NCBI GenBank assembly: GCA_015501055.1
Contig: JADNYV010000156.1
Span: 23,876-87,875, forward strand
DNA from: Mucidula mucida
Lineage: Eukaryota; Basidiomycota; Agaricomycetes; Agaricales; Physalacriaceae
Length of the DNA: 64,000 bases
Direction of reading: 5' to 3'
Below the pieces are notes generated by a model, which saw only the letters and a list, made by a program, of their open reading frames with translations, did not search any database and was not told the origin of the DNA. Shown piece after piece: positions 42,601-54,493 of the stretch. The position numbers and the translations under genes are program-made. How positions within the stretch are numbered: the first letter of the stretch is position 1; each line of letters begins with the position of its first letter.

Positions 42601-45600
42601 ATGTCCACCAGCACTAAACTCATTGAGTTCTTCGCCCGCGTCCCGCAGTGCAAAGCGGACGGGACGAATTGGACATTCTACCGTGACCGCTTCATATTCG
42701 CCGCCGAAGCAGCACAACTCGACAACTACCTCGTAGAGACGGCCGCACCACCGTCTGTACCAATCCCAGCCGATCCCGCAAATCCCACCAAGGAGGAGAC
42801 CGACTCCATCAATCGCCATCCAGGCGTTGTCCGGCTGTGGAAAGCGAACGAGGCCATTGTGAAGCAAGCATTGGCTTCAATGATCCCCGACTCATTGTTC
42901 CTGAAGGTAAAGGGGGAGTCGTCAGCAGGGAAGATGTGGAAGAAGGTAAAGGAGGAGTTTGAGAAGAGGTCGAAGATGATGACTGTCGACCTCAGGAGGA
43001 AGCTCCAGGAAGAGAGGTGCCCCGAGAACGGCGACGTTAAGGCTCACCTTTCAAAACTCGAAGCTCTACGCGAAGAGCTTACCGCGATGAGCGCAGACCC
43101 CGGCGACGACAATTTTATCGCCATTCTGCTCGGTTCCCTTCCCGCATCATATGACCCCTACCTTGCAGCGCTGACAGCAACATCAGCACTGCTCAGCCAG
43201 ACCATCACGCCCGACATATATGTGCGCGGCATCAGCAACGAGGCTGACCGCCGGCGAATCAAGACTCGTGTCAAGGAAGAGAAGGAGGCCGCGTTCAATG
43301 CAAATGGCGGCTCCTCAGGACGCGGCAGACAATCCCAGGGCAGCAGACGCAGCAGCACGGTTGAGTGCTACAACTGTCACAAGAAGGGACACATTAAGGC
43401 AGAGTGTTGGGCAAAAGGAGGCGGGAAGGAAGGACAAGGCCCAAGAGGAAAAGGCAAGGGACGGGCATCGGTGAATAAGGCGGCCGACGACAACGATGAT
43501 GGCGTGTGGTACGCGCACACAGGCTCAGAGTCAGGAGACTCCGACGAGGATTGGCGCGACCTTACAGAAATGAACCTCAGCGGCTACGATGAGCCGTGGT
43601 CCGAATATCCGCGCGACGAGGGAAAAGAGAGGTTGGAAGGATTGGCGGGTCTATACCTCAACAATGAGGTAGCTCAGCCGTATGTGGAGGCGTCGGAGAG
43701 CGCAATCGAAGCTGCTGAAGCAGCACTATCCACTTCCATCCTCGACGAGACCAACTCACAGTCAGACTACGAAACCATGCCGCCACTCCTCAAGACGTCC
43801 GACTCAGAGTCAGATGACGACAACAACCTCCCAACACTGTTGAGCGCAAGTACATCAGGTGGCTCTGATGAGGGGGAGTATTCCGCGATTGATATGGATG
43901 ACGCTGAAGTTTTCAGCAATTTTGATCCTGGCGAGGAGATTCCCGACCTCGAAGACTGGTCAAATGTTGAGGCTGATCTGGAAGACATTGTCAGCAAGGG
44001 TGAAGAAGAAGCCTACACATGCACCTTTGACACGGTATTTCTCGCCGCTGCCGCGACACTCCCAAATGACCCAGAAGTCGACATCTACGACTCAGGCGCG
44101 TCTCGCCACATGACCCCCTACCAACATTGCCTGTTCAACTACACATCCATCGAACCCAAATCCATCACGGCGGCTGACAAAGGGAAGTTCCAGGCAATCG
44201 GCAAAGGAGACATGCACATCTTCATTCCTGGAAAAGCCGGCAAGAAGACGCGATTCCTAGTTTGCGATGTTCTATATGCACCGCAGCTGGGCGTGTCGTT
44301 ACTGTCCATTTCAAAAATTACTGCCACCGGATATGGCATGTTGTTCCGCGGCTCAGAATGCCGCATCTATGGTCCCAAAGACAAGCTACTGGGAAAAGTA
44401 CCTGTTAAAGGAGGACTTTATCGAACAGAAACAGACGTACCTCGCGCGAACGCCGCCCACGACGCCCCCATCACCGTATCACTCGACGACCTTCATCAGA
44501 TGATGGGTCACATTGCACCTGACGCAGCAAAGCGTCTCGTAAAGGATCACATTGTCAAAGGAATAGTCCTTGAGGAATCAAAACCGCCACCGAAATCCTG
44601 CGACTCCTGCGAATATGGGAAGAAGACGCGCAAACCTGTCAAGAAGGTCAGCAAGCGCGCGCGTGCTAAGGAACTCGGCGAACTTATCCACTCGGACCTC
44701 TGGGGTCCCTCTCCCATTCGCACTCCTCAGCATAAGGAGTATTATGTGTCGTACACGGACAATCACACGCGCTATTTGGCCATATTTCTTGTGCGCCAGA
44801 AAAGTGAAACCTTCAAAACCTACCAGCAATATGAGGCATGGCTCAGCACCCAGCATTCAGCAAAAATCAAGGAATTACACACCGACAAGGGCAGAGAATA
44901 TAGCAGCAACGAGTTCAAAGCTCATCTCGCCGCACAAGGAACCAAGCGCACTACCACGGTCCACAACACACCCGAACACAATGGCATTGCAGAGCGACTG
45001 AACCGAACATGTCTCGAAAAGGTCCGTGCCATGCTCCACGCATCCGGACTACCAAAGAACCTATGGGGCGAAGCGTTGAAGCATGCTGTCTGGTTGAAGA
45101 ACCGGACGTCAACGTGTGCACTTGACGGCAAGACGCCGTACGAGATGCTCCATGGTGAAAAGCCAAATCTTTGCGACTTGCACAAATTTGGGTGCAAGGT
45201 CTGGGTCCACGACGCGAAGGGATCCAAGCTTGACGGGCGTGCTCGCGTTGGTCGCTGGCTCGGTTTTGACAGCGAGACCAGCAGACATCGGATTTATTGG
45301 GAGGATAATCGCAGCATTGATGTCAAAAGAAGCGTCAAATTCGACAAACGGTAGGACACAAAAGTAACAGAGAGTATGCTGAATGAGGGGGAGAATAGGG
45401 AAGAAGGCATTCAGCAAACTTCCGGCATTCAAAACGCGAAAAATGTACCTAATCCTGCCTCTATACCTCTCCCACCGTCACCAGCACCCACTACGCCGCC
45501 TACAAGCGCGCCCATTCCAACCATTTCCACCACGTCTCCATCCCAGTCTCCACCCGACACTTCCCAGACACCAGACTTCCTTGGCGGCTTACTCCAGCGC

Positions 45601-47367
45601 GAAGGACTCGACCCAGCGAATATACGCGAGGGCAAACGTGCCCGAAAACCATCACGAAAGGTCCAAGACATGGCCGAGTCGTCCAAATCATCTCACGAGT
45701 TGTCATCAGCACTGCCTGAAGCAGGCTATGTTGAACTTCCTGAAGAGCAGCTGGAAATGGCCATGGCTGCTGCCATAGCAGAGTCCGAGGCTATTGAGCC
45801 TGTCTTTGCGGAAGCGAAACAACGACAAGACTGGCCGTCCTGGAGAAAAGCAATAGAGGAAGAATTGCGGACGCTTATGCAAGCGGGAACGTGGGAGATT
45901 GTGCCTCGTCCGACGGATCGGAACATTATTGGATCCAAGTGGGTACTCCGAATCAAGAAGAAGGCTGGAGGAATTATCGACAAGTACAAGGCGCGACTCG
46001 TTGCGCAAGGATTCACACAAGTCGAGGGAGTCGACTACTTCGTCACTTTTGCACCCGTAGCAAAACTTGTGTCACTCCGGATCATTCTTGCCATTGCCGC
46101 GCGAAATGATTGGGATATCAATGTCTTCGACTTTCACGGCGCGTTCTTAAACGGAGAATTTGACGATGAAGAAGAGCTGCATATGGAACAGCCTCCGGAT
46201 TTCAAATTTGCAGATTGACGTCAATATGTTCTTCGTCTGCGCAAGACGATCTACGGTTTAAAGCAGAGTTCTCGCAAGTGGTACGAGAAGCTCACTGTGG
46301 CTCTCGCCACACTCGGATTTACCGCACTCGAGAAGGACCACGCGGTATTTAGACTTGTCACCGGCTCGGACATCATCATTCTCGCGATCCACGTCGACGA
46401 CTGCACCATTACGGGCAGTTCACCTTCCCTCATCATCGAAATTCAGGACCGCATCGCGCAATTATTCAAAATTACACTGTTAGGACCAATCAGCTGGCTC
46501 CTGGGAATGGAAATCTTACGCGACAGGGCAGCGCGGACTATTTCCTTGAATCAGACATCCTACATTGACTCTGTGCTACAGCGCTTCAATATGGAAGCCT
46601 GCAAGCCATCATCTATTCCCATGGACCCGAATGTCCAACTATCACGCGACCAATGTCCGACCGACGCGCTCGAGATCGCTGAGATGCAGCGACATCCATA
46701 CAGAGGAGTGGTCGGATCACTGATTTGGATCACGACCGGCACGCATCCCGACTTGGCTTACGCGTCCAACATCCTCTCGCGCTTCAACGACAATCCTGGA
46801 CTCGTACACTGGCATGCGGCCAAACGCGCGCTGCAGTATCTCAAGTCCACCCGCAGTTGGAAATTAACTTTTGGAGGAGATGGACAAGGCAGAGGGTTAG
46901 AAGGATATGCAGATGCTGACGGGATGTCTCTGGAAAATCGCAAGGCGATTTCTGGGTACGCGTTTCTTATAGACGGTGGTGCTGTGTCCTGGTCGTCTAA
47001 ACAGCAGGACATCATCGCGCTCTCGACCACCGAGGCGGAGTATATCGCGTTGACATATGCGGGCAAGGAAGCCTTATGGATGCGACAGTTCATCTCGGAA
47101 CTGTTCACACCCCTCCATCATCCCATCATTATTCACGACGACAACCAGTCAGCACTCGCACTTGCTCACGCTGAACTTGGTCAATTCCATGCACGTACCA
47201 AGCACATCGACATTCGCTACCACTTCATCCGGTACGCGATCGCAAACGGAGACATACAACTCGTTTACTGCCCCACCGATGACATGCTTGCGGACACACT
47301 CACTAAAGCCCTTCCCAGTGCGAAGGCAAAACACTTTGCTCGAAGCCTAGGACTTGTTCCGGCTTGA
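42601..47367 (+). CDS. Copia Gag-Pol polyprotein (two in-frame stops)
   Basis: One reading frame of about 1,590 codons. Gag: helical start MSTSTKLIEFFARV and zinc knuckle CYNCHKKGHIKAEC. Protease: IYDSGASRHMTP. Integrase: HQMMGH..CDSCEYGK zinc region, then HSDLWGP, HTDKGREYSSNEF and HNTPEHNGIAERLNRT. TAG at 45352-45354 follows the integrase. RT: GSKWVLRIKKKAGG, FHGAFLNGEF, YGLKQSSRKWYEKL and the active site AIHVDDCTITG. TGA at 46216-46218 lies inside RT. RNase H: YADADGMSLENRK, ALSTTEAEYIAL and ARTKHIDIRYHFIR. Both stops are one transition away from a sense codon (TGG, CAG or CGA) and no frameshift is present. As it stands the polymerase cannot be made without readthrough. Confidence 0.93.
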
Positions 47368-47374
47368 GGGGGAG
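47366..47374 (+). promoter_or_regulatory. Polypurine tract of the copia element
   Basis: gagggggag immediately before the 3' LTR; primes plus-strand DNA synthesis in LTR elements. Confidence 0.8.
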
Positions 47375-47652
47375 TGTTGGATACAAGCCCGGACAAGTCG
47401 ACACCTCTTGTAATCCCTACCTCAACGGACACGTACCAGACCCGCTCCCGTTACCTCCGACCCGCTCCCGTTACCACCGATAACTCGTACTGACTCGTTT
47501 ACTCTACGTTGTTCTTTTCTTACTTCACGCTACTCTCACTGTCTCCCGAATCCCCGTTAGATATTCGATTATTTACAGTATATAAGCTACATACTTTTGG
47601 TCTATATACCGTGTGCATTCCTCCTCCTTGTCCGAGTCCTTGAGATCCAACA
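47375..47652 (+). repeat. 3' LTR of the copia element
   Basis: 278 bp, identical to the 5' LTR except A at 47424. Confidence 0.93.
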
Positions 47653-47695
47653 CGTTCTTGGTGTATGAGCGCGGCTATAACTACAGATAATGTCA

Positions 47696-49433
47696 TCAAT
47701 CAATAGTGCGAAGGAGGATGAACTTGAGCTCACTGGCATCACCACAGTCTGGCTTGTACTTCATCACGCCAATAAAGAGGTCCCACGCAAGAATGTCCTC
47801 ATCCGCCTTGCCAAAACAGCGTTCTCTCGGAAGTGTCTTAGGGAGTCTAAAGCCATTCATCTCTGTCGGATTCCCCTCCTGCGAAACTAACCTTAAGTCA
47901 GAAAAGCAACAGCAACGATGGAACGAAACGAAGCATACCAAATATATACTCAGTGAACATCTCCACATTCCGATCCCTCACCCTCGGTGACCGAATGCCA
48001 GCCAACGTAAACTGCGCATTCACCTCGTCCACCGATGTCCTCGTCTTTCTAAATCCCAGACTACCTCCGAGCTCCCGCCACATTCCCTCCTTCCTCTCCT
48101 TATCCAACACCCCGCCCCACTTACCCACAATCCACGACCACAAAAGCGCCTCCCTTTTCCGCTCAATAACCCAATGCGTGCACAGAAACACCGTATTAAC
48201 CTCAAACCCACCAGATCCACGAAACGTAGAGAGCGGCGTAGCAGCGAATTCCTTCCCAAATGCGAGCGAGGCCTCATGCATAAGCGGCAGAGAAAGTGCG
48301 CGCGCGTTATGAGATACATAGGCACGAGTGCGAGTCCCGAAACGTTGGTCTACCAAGAACGTAAACACCTTGCGTCGCGTGTAAAAGAGCTAAGAAGATG
48401 GGCACTCCATCCTAGCGATCGCCATTCCCCATTGCCATCCGCCTTGCGAGAGTCATCACCGGTAACCTGATTGTCCATCTCCAGACGGAAAACAGGTCCG
48501 TACAAAGGTGAATGGAAAGCAGATGTAGGTGCTGGAAGCATAAGGAATCAATCGTCGTTGAGCGCAACACTACGACGAGGTAAGCTTGAAAACCTCGAGA
48601 AAAGAAAACCAACTTACATATTGTCAGAAACGACGTCCGGATCCAGGTTAGGTAGCTGGGATTCGATAGCGTAGCTGAGACAAGGTAAATATCGAGCGCA
48701 CAAGGTAGCAGAGGCTCGTACCTGTTGAAAGTAGGCAAGACATCCTCCTTCCAAGCATGCGCAGTCTCGACATCTGTCGAGTTCGCCATTCGGAATAGCT
48801 GGCTATCTGCTCTGTGCGTCAGCTGCTGCAGATGTCAAAATATCGGATACATACATACGATGATGAAGCCAAATCCCCGGCGCAGACGCGTTGAAGTCGA
48901 GCCACTGCGGCATCTGCCCAACCCTCCTCACCCCATCCTCAAAATCCGCTGTGATTATATGCCAAGTCGACTCCGCCCACCCTTCCGTCGCCTTTGCCGC
49001 CGCCCTCAACGAATACCTCAACTCATCGTGGTCGCGAAAGCGCGCACTCGCCTGTTCAACCCCGGTAAACCTGGAGCGCGCCTTCACGTGTAACGGATCC
49101 CTACCAAGCCCGTCAACTCATGAGTAAAGGGAAGCAAGAGGGTACTCACGTCCCATTAACCCACACATAGACCAAATCCACCCTAGCCTCCTTCACGTCG
49201 GTACAAGAACCTTCCCAGCGCCCACCGGCAAGCCATTGCTCCAGACATTCATCCGAAATCTGCGTGCGTATAGGGCGTACCGTGTAGTCGGCGACGACAT
49301 GAGACGGGTGAACTTCGGAGAACGAGTGGTAGCTAGTAGTCGGTTGTGAGCGGAGGCAAGATGCGCAGAAGAATAGGATAACGCTCAAGGTGAGCAATAA
49401 TGTCAAGAGGACGACGCGGAATCGGTGTCGCAT
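47696..49433 (-). CDS. Stealth-family phosphotransferase, type II membrane protein, damaged
   Basis: Stealth proteins transfer sugar-1-phosphates (hexose-phosphate transferases; includes GlcNAc-1-phosphotransferase). ATG at 49433 starts a signal-anchor, RHRFRVVLLTLLLTLSVILF. Stealth region 1: VDLVYVWVNGTDP. Region 2: RFRDHDELRYSLRAAAKATEG, PQWLDF, then the LPTFNS.AIE block. Region 3: ALNDD followed by an in-frame TGA (48548-48550) and FLMLPAPTSAFHSPLYGPVF. Later: RTRAYVSHNARALSLPL and a C-terminal DAWD-like end. A further frame change is needed near 48370. Introns are short and several. With a stop directly after the conserved Asp-Asp pair, the enzyme is probably inactive unless the base is a sequencing error. 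The copia element sits 43 bp past its stop. Confidence 0.8.
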
Positions 49434-49941
49434 GGACTAGGACAAATGATGATGGACGTCGGGAGGAAACTGGCTTTGATTAATACTACCGAACTACTGC
49501 CGTCTGCCAAGATCTGGAACCAAGCAATCTTCAGGAGACACCGCAGCACACTGTGGGTATGGGCAATTGGCGGGGGAAAGATCGTGAGCTGACTAAGCAG
49601 CCCGATCACTGATTTCATCGCGCGGACTCTCTCCTTCCATCCATCACCTTCGTTTACCCATGTAGCGCTGCACAGGCGACTAGTTACTGTTCTATGGTAA
49701 TTACTTGTTAATTATAGGTGATTTACCGGTACCACTCATCCTCGGAATCGTATCCTTCCTCATCCTCTTCGCAGCGGCAAGCTGTGCCCTTCTGCTGGAT
49801 TTTGGTTTGCGACGCTTGGGGACACCTTTGTAGTGCATGGAATCGTCGAGGAGCTTCGTTTCGTCGCATTTTGGCATGAGTTAAGTACGACAGCTCTTTC
49901 TCCCCGGAGATTTACGGAATATACATTTTTTCTGATTCGGA
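49434..49941. other. Intergenic region with a weak basic ORF
   Basis: A minus-strand frame from about 49879 reads MPKCDETKLLDDSMHYKGV, then a very basic stretch (KRRKPKSSRRAQLAAAKRM), before a possible donor near 49731. It could be a first exon, but no continuation was found. Confidence 0.3.
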
Positions 49942-50049
49942 TTTGATTTAACGAGAGAAAACTTGGAAAAGTAAGCTGCACGGTAACGAAATGAACTGTA
50001 TTTCAGTCATCCAGCTTACAATTCAAAAATGTCTCTCGTTAAATCAAAA
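49942..50049. repeat. Imperfect inverted repeat, possible MITE or hairpin
   Basis: The left arm (49942-49979) begins tttgatttaacgagaga and ends gtaagctg. The right arm (50012-50049) begins cagcttac and ends tctctcgttaaatcaaa. The outer 17 and inner 8 bases pair, with a looser middle; the loop is about 32 bp. Confidence 0.75.
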
Positions 50050-50508
50050 TAAAATACACAACTGGGGCTATCCCGCGAAAGAAATACATGGTTAGCATGT
50101 TCCGTTCAGAAACTTCAGAAACCTAAGATTGGCGCGGTTGGTGGTCGCGGTTCTGGCACTTTCCCACCCGCCAGATTGCCCACACCCACACACTGTATAA
50201 AGTAATCGTTCTTTTACTGAACTTGATTTGTTGATATGCGTTTTCTGCGTCTAGTAGATCTGCGCTGTTAAAGAATGATGATCCTGCATGCCAGTGAAGT
50301 TGAATGAATATACCCGCCGATGGATTGCATTCTGCCGCCTCAAACCTTGACGACCTGCAAGCATCATGACCGTAGTAGAGGTGCAGCCGGACAACGTTGA
50401 TTGTCAGTGTCGTACACTGGAATTGAGGAAGCCAATATGCCATATCAGGAAGTACCTGCTCAACGTCGAGTACCCGCTTCTATGACGCATCGTTCAACGT
50501 TCATGCGT

Positions 50509-50960
50509 CATGCGCCAATCGTGCTCCGATTGATTCCTAGGAATAGCATGACCGCAGAACTAAAACGAACGCGAAACGCGGAAAGCTTGCTTTACTTGTA
50601 TCAGTTACTTGAATGGCTCGCTCTTCTCACAAAGGTTTAATCGCACCCTCAAACCAGCCCAACCTTTTTTGTATAACCCAAGTCTTCTCCCACAACTCCT
50701 TCCTCAGCCCCTCATCCACTGCCATCCTCGCCGGCTCCCATGCGCCAATCGTACTCCGATTAATTCATAGGAATAACATGACCGCAGAACTTAAACGAAC
50801 GCGAAATGCGGAAAGCTTGTATCAATTACTTAAATGGCTCTCTCTTCTCACAAAGGTTTAGTCGCACCCTCAAACCAACCCAACCTTTTTCGTGTAACCC
50901 AAAGTCTTCTCCCACAACTCCTTCCTCAGCCCCTCATCCACTGCCATCCTCGCCGGCTCC
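50509..50960. repeat. Tandem duplication of about 225-230 bp covering the SDR gene 3' end
   Basis: Unit 1 is 50509-50738, unit 2 is 50739-50960. Both begin catgcgccaatcgt and end tcctcgccggctcc. Unit 2 contains the real stop codon and last ~30 codons of the dehydrogenase; unit 1 is a spare 3' end with small differences. Confidence 0.85.
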
Positions 50961-52148
50961 CTGACCACCGGCTGCTTTCCAACCAACGTCGGCTCAACAT
51001 ACGCACCCTTAAATTTCTCCCTACGATCCTTCACCTCCTTCCCTGCTGCTGCGAAAACAGAATTATAAGCCCCGTGTTCCGCATCTGCCAATACCAACTT
51101 CAAGAGCGGACGAAGGAAGAAAGGGAACGAGGCGCCGAAGGTGTTCACACCACCTGGGTGAATAGCGATGGCTGTTATGTTGGACGAGGAAACGTGATCT
51201 TGAAGCGCCTTAGTCCAGAGTATGATAAGCAGTTTGCTGTGCGCGTAACGTAGCCAGCTGGCGAAACGGCGGTCGTGGTATGATACGGACAGGTCGTTGT
51301 AAGCGTCTATTTTGAGTGGTGCGGGGGCATAGCGATGCATCATCGAGGATACCTACAGCATTATCGCCGTTAAACGAGACGCGACTGCCCAGATTGAAGC
51401 TGATATCTACTCACATTTACGATGCGCACATCGGAATCGGGTTGCTCTGCAGTAGAGCGAAGGATGGGAAGGAGGGTTTGTGTGAATACGAAGGGGCTAA
51501 GGTAGCTGAGACATAACGGTGTCAAGGATTTCTTTAAAGAGGAGAAACTCGATGCTCACTTGACGATGACCATGGTCGACATGCCTGACAAATCTGATCA
51601 ATAGAATTATCTCACGGGAGATAGGATAAATCACCATACCATCAAGCCCCGTCTCATACGGGCCAGCCATTCTGTTTTTGTCATCAGATTACACAAACGT
51701 ACACGCCATTCATCAACACCCACACTCCTGCGTTATTGACTGCGAAAAACGCAGTTCGTTAGCCAAATCATCGCCGTAGATAGCAGCCACATACTCAAAA
51801 TATCCAACCTTGTCTCCTTCTCCAGGAACTCCAATGCCGCATCTTTCGCTTTCTGCGGGTCTGACAGATCCAGCCTCAACCACACCACGTCACCATTCAG
51901 ATCCAAGTCCTTCTTGACTTCTCCAATAGCAGCTATAGCGCGTTCTTCATCCCGCGCAGCCAAGTAAACCTTTGCACCGGCATGCGCGAGGTGGCGGACG
52001 GTTGCTAATCCTACGCCTCGGCTACAAAGAGATGTGAAAGTCAGCTGTCAAACAGTAATTAGTTGAATAGTACGTACTTCCCTCCAGTCACGATAGCGAC
52101 TTTGCCCTGCAAGTCGACAAGGTCAGTTTTTGGATTGAATGCAGGCAT
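50870..52148 (-). CDS. Short-chain dehydrogenase/reductase (retinol dehydrogenase/WWOX-like)
   Basis: NAD(P)-dependent oxidoreductase of about 320 residues; substrate unknown. ATG at 52148 gives MPAFNPKTDLVDLQGKVAIV, leading into the cofactor motif TGGNRGVGLAT, then ARDEERA, LRLDLSD, INNAGMAG, and catalytic Tyr/Lys in YAHSK. Ends TYTKK-like (LGYTKKVGLV) at 50870-50872. About five short introns; all joins preserve the frame, including the one that splits NNAG from MAGPYETG. No frameshift. The 3' end is tandemly duplicated (50509-50960), and a 5' fragment copy lies at 52480-52650, so this gene has been involved in at least two local duplications. Confidence 0.9.
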
Positions 52149-52479
52149 GGGAGAGCAGAAGACGACAGCCTGGGAATATCACGCACGAGACACACGAGGA
52201 TTGGTGTCATGAGTATATCTTGCCTCGTTGATGCCACTGACATCATATCATAACGCTAAACTTCTGAGAAAGACTTATGGCTTGGAGGAAGGGCTCACAG
52301 ATCATCCAAGACGAGCGAGCAAGGAAGACGTTCTGAGACGACAGACGATATGGTCATGTCATGGGTCTACCATTTTTCTGGAGAAACCGATGTACCCGCA
52401 AAGGGGGAGTTCGAAGACAACATACAACATGGATTCGAAGAAGACGTGGGGCTGGGAACGCTGCACGTAAGGCGAAGCC

Positions 52480-52650
52480 CAGGGAGGACGACTTACTTCC
52501 CTCTAGAGGTAAGAGCGACCTTTCCCTGAAGATCAACGATGTCAGTATGGAAGAGAAGAAGACGATAGTCTGTGAATATTCGGCATGGGATGCATGAGGA
52601 ATGGTGTCGTGGGCAGAACTTGCCTCGTTGATGGTACTGACATCATATCA
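52480..52650 (-). pseudogene. Fragment copy of the SDR gene 5' end
   Basis: On the minus strand it reads DIVDLQGKVALTSRG followed by a donor-like gtaagt, matching exon 1 of the gene at 52148. The upstream part matches the same promoter (tgcctcgttgatg..actgacatcatatca in both). The cofactor motif is destroyed. Confidence 0.7.
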
Positions 52651-54493
52651 GCATTCTCTTCGGAGAATGTTGACCTATGGAAAGATTATCATCCAGGCCG
52701 AGAGATGGAGGCAGGCGTATTGACAGGCAAGAGGCTGCCAAATGCCATGATCATGAGAGTATGCTGTCCGCTGAAACATAATAAACAGAGACGCGAAAGC
52801 GGAAAGCGAGCATTTGACGATGAACTTGATCTAGATGTCTCCAGCACGGCTTCCGCGAAGTTTCCAATCACGATTAGACTCTAGGGCGTTGAATCCCAAA
52901 CTAAGCCATGGGCGTTTCGGAGAAAGGCGGGTCACGTTATATTTATGTAATACACCCCTTTCTGCTCATTGCTCCCTCGGCTTCAAAGCTCGTTTGAATC
53001 ATTTATAATCCCAGATTACATTTTTACTGAACCAAGGAAAACTAAGCGGAATCCTCCGCTGTGCCTGCCCTGGGTTTCTAGTCCATCGTAGGCTGGCACA
53101 TGAAGATTCTTTATTGCGCCACACGATCCATCACGCCCGAAGTGTCGCCATTTGAATGATATCTCGGTCCTCAAATTCTTCGGAATGAATGTTTTCATGC
53201 TTCGTAGGCCGATAACCAATGCTTTGATATCACAAGGAAACCTCATGCGTCGAAGATTGTGATTCCTCTCCCAGCCACGCATGCGCCAGAAGCCTCGCCT
53301 CTGATTGAAAACTTAATAAACCCTTATGCGTTAGTGCATTAATTCGCTTTCACAGGGCTGGCAGCCTGATACGAGTTCAATACATTGCATTCGGCAATTT
53401 CATAACATAGGTTGGCGCTACTGCTGCTGCAGCGGGATTTGATCTACGGGTACTCGGATCTTGTTTCAAAGCCAGAAAGCTTACGTTTACATAATCGCCT
53501 TTTGTATGTTTTCGTTGTCGGTCAAACTTTGGCTGGGCACCTGGCTGATGACAATGCGCGCGCCCTCGTGCAAGGCTAGGCCCCACATGTCGAAGACTCA
53601 CCAGCCAGTAACGTCTCCTTCGTATCGAAAGCGGACTTGGAAGCGACCGGACTTTGAACCATTGATCAGTATTTATTCTCCGAGTTGCGACACAAAGCGT
53701 CTAGAAAGCGCTTAGGCTCTGACCTTCGGAAATCACACGCAGTCGTTGTCAATCCCACCCACAAGATGTCAATCATCTCGGGAGACCCCCCCCCCAAAAT
53801 CTCCTCCGAAACAGGCGGCAGGCATCCGAGAACCGTTGTGGCTCATCCCATCCCCATCCCCATCCCTACCGTGTTGCATGTGCGGGGATGAAAACAGCTC
53901 ATTCCGGGGCAATGCTCTTATTAACGCGGCACGTAATAGCAGACCACCCGACTCCAGTAGCCCTGGCCAAGGTCAGAGGTCATGTGGCGTCCGAGTGCAT
54001 CAATGCGTTGGCGGCGCTGTTTCGACGTCTCGCTTTCTCGTCCCTGGTTCTCGCCTGGACGGAGGGTACTCCGTTTCGAGAACCAATAGAACCCCCAAGG
54101 AGCCTGTATACGTATACCTCTCATCCATCGCCGGCGTCAATTAATCTCGTCGTGTCGATTGAGAAGACACCGCTATCGGATTTCTTCAATCGACAATCGA
54201 CAGCAGAAGTCTCTCCGATGAACGGTCCCCCATCTCCGTACCCCCACGAGAAATGGCGCTTGTCGAAGCACCTGCCATTCACATTGCTGAGATGATGGCC
54301 AGCCTTCGGCATATTGTCAACATGGCGTAGGTGTTTATAATCGACCTACTTATCAGATCTGAGTATCGACTTGCATCAGTGCCGCAGTTCCACGGGCCTC
54401 GCTCGTTCGTGATCAGGGAGCAGATGAATTACAATGTGACGAGACGGAATTAGAATAGAGGAGTGTTAATGTACGGTAAATTAAAACAGGATA
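52651..54493. other. Long region without a supported gene
   Basis: Open frames at 53016-53282 (minus) and 53888-54295 (plus) have no recognised blocks. A C-run with ccatccccatccc repeats lies at 53785-53866. Possibly degraded coding sequence, but I cannot support any call. Confidence 0.4.

Larger units (their letters stand above)
42233..47652 (+). mobile_element. Complete Ty1/copia LTR retrotransposon
   Basis: 5.4 kb element with two 278 bp LTRs, each starting TGTTGGAT and ending ATCCAACA. Target duplication CGTTC at 42228-42232 and 47653-47657. The LTRs differ at one position (G at 42282, A at 47424), so the insertion is recent. Primer site, polypurine tract and a gag-pol frame with two in-frame stops are present. 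Domain order protease-integrase-RT-RNase H defines the copia superfamily. It inserted about 40 bp beyond the stop codon of the Stealth gene. Confidence 0.95.

Noticed and set aside
53888..54295. 135-codon plus-strand frame
   Set aside because: No conserved blocks, no splice logic, no plausible neighbours.
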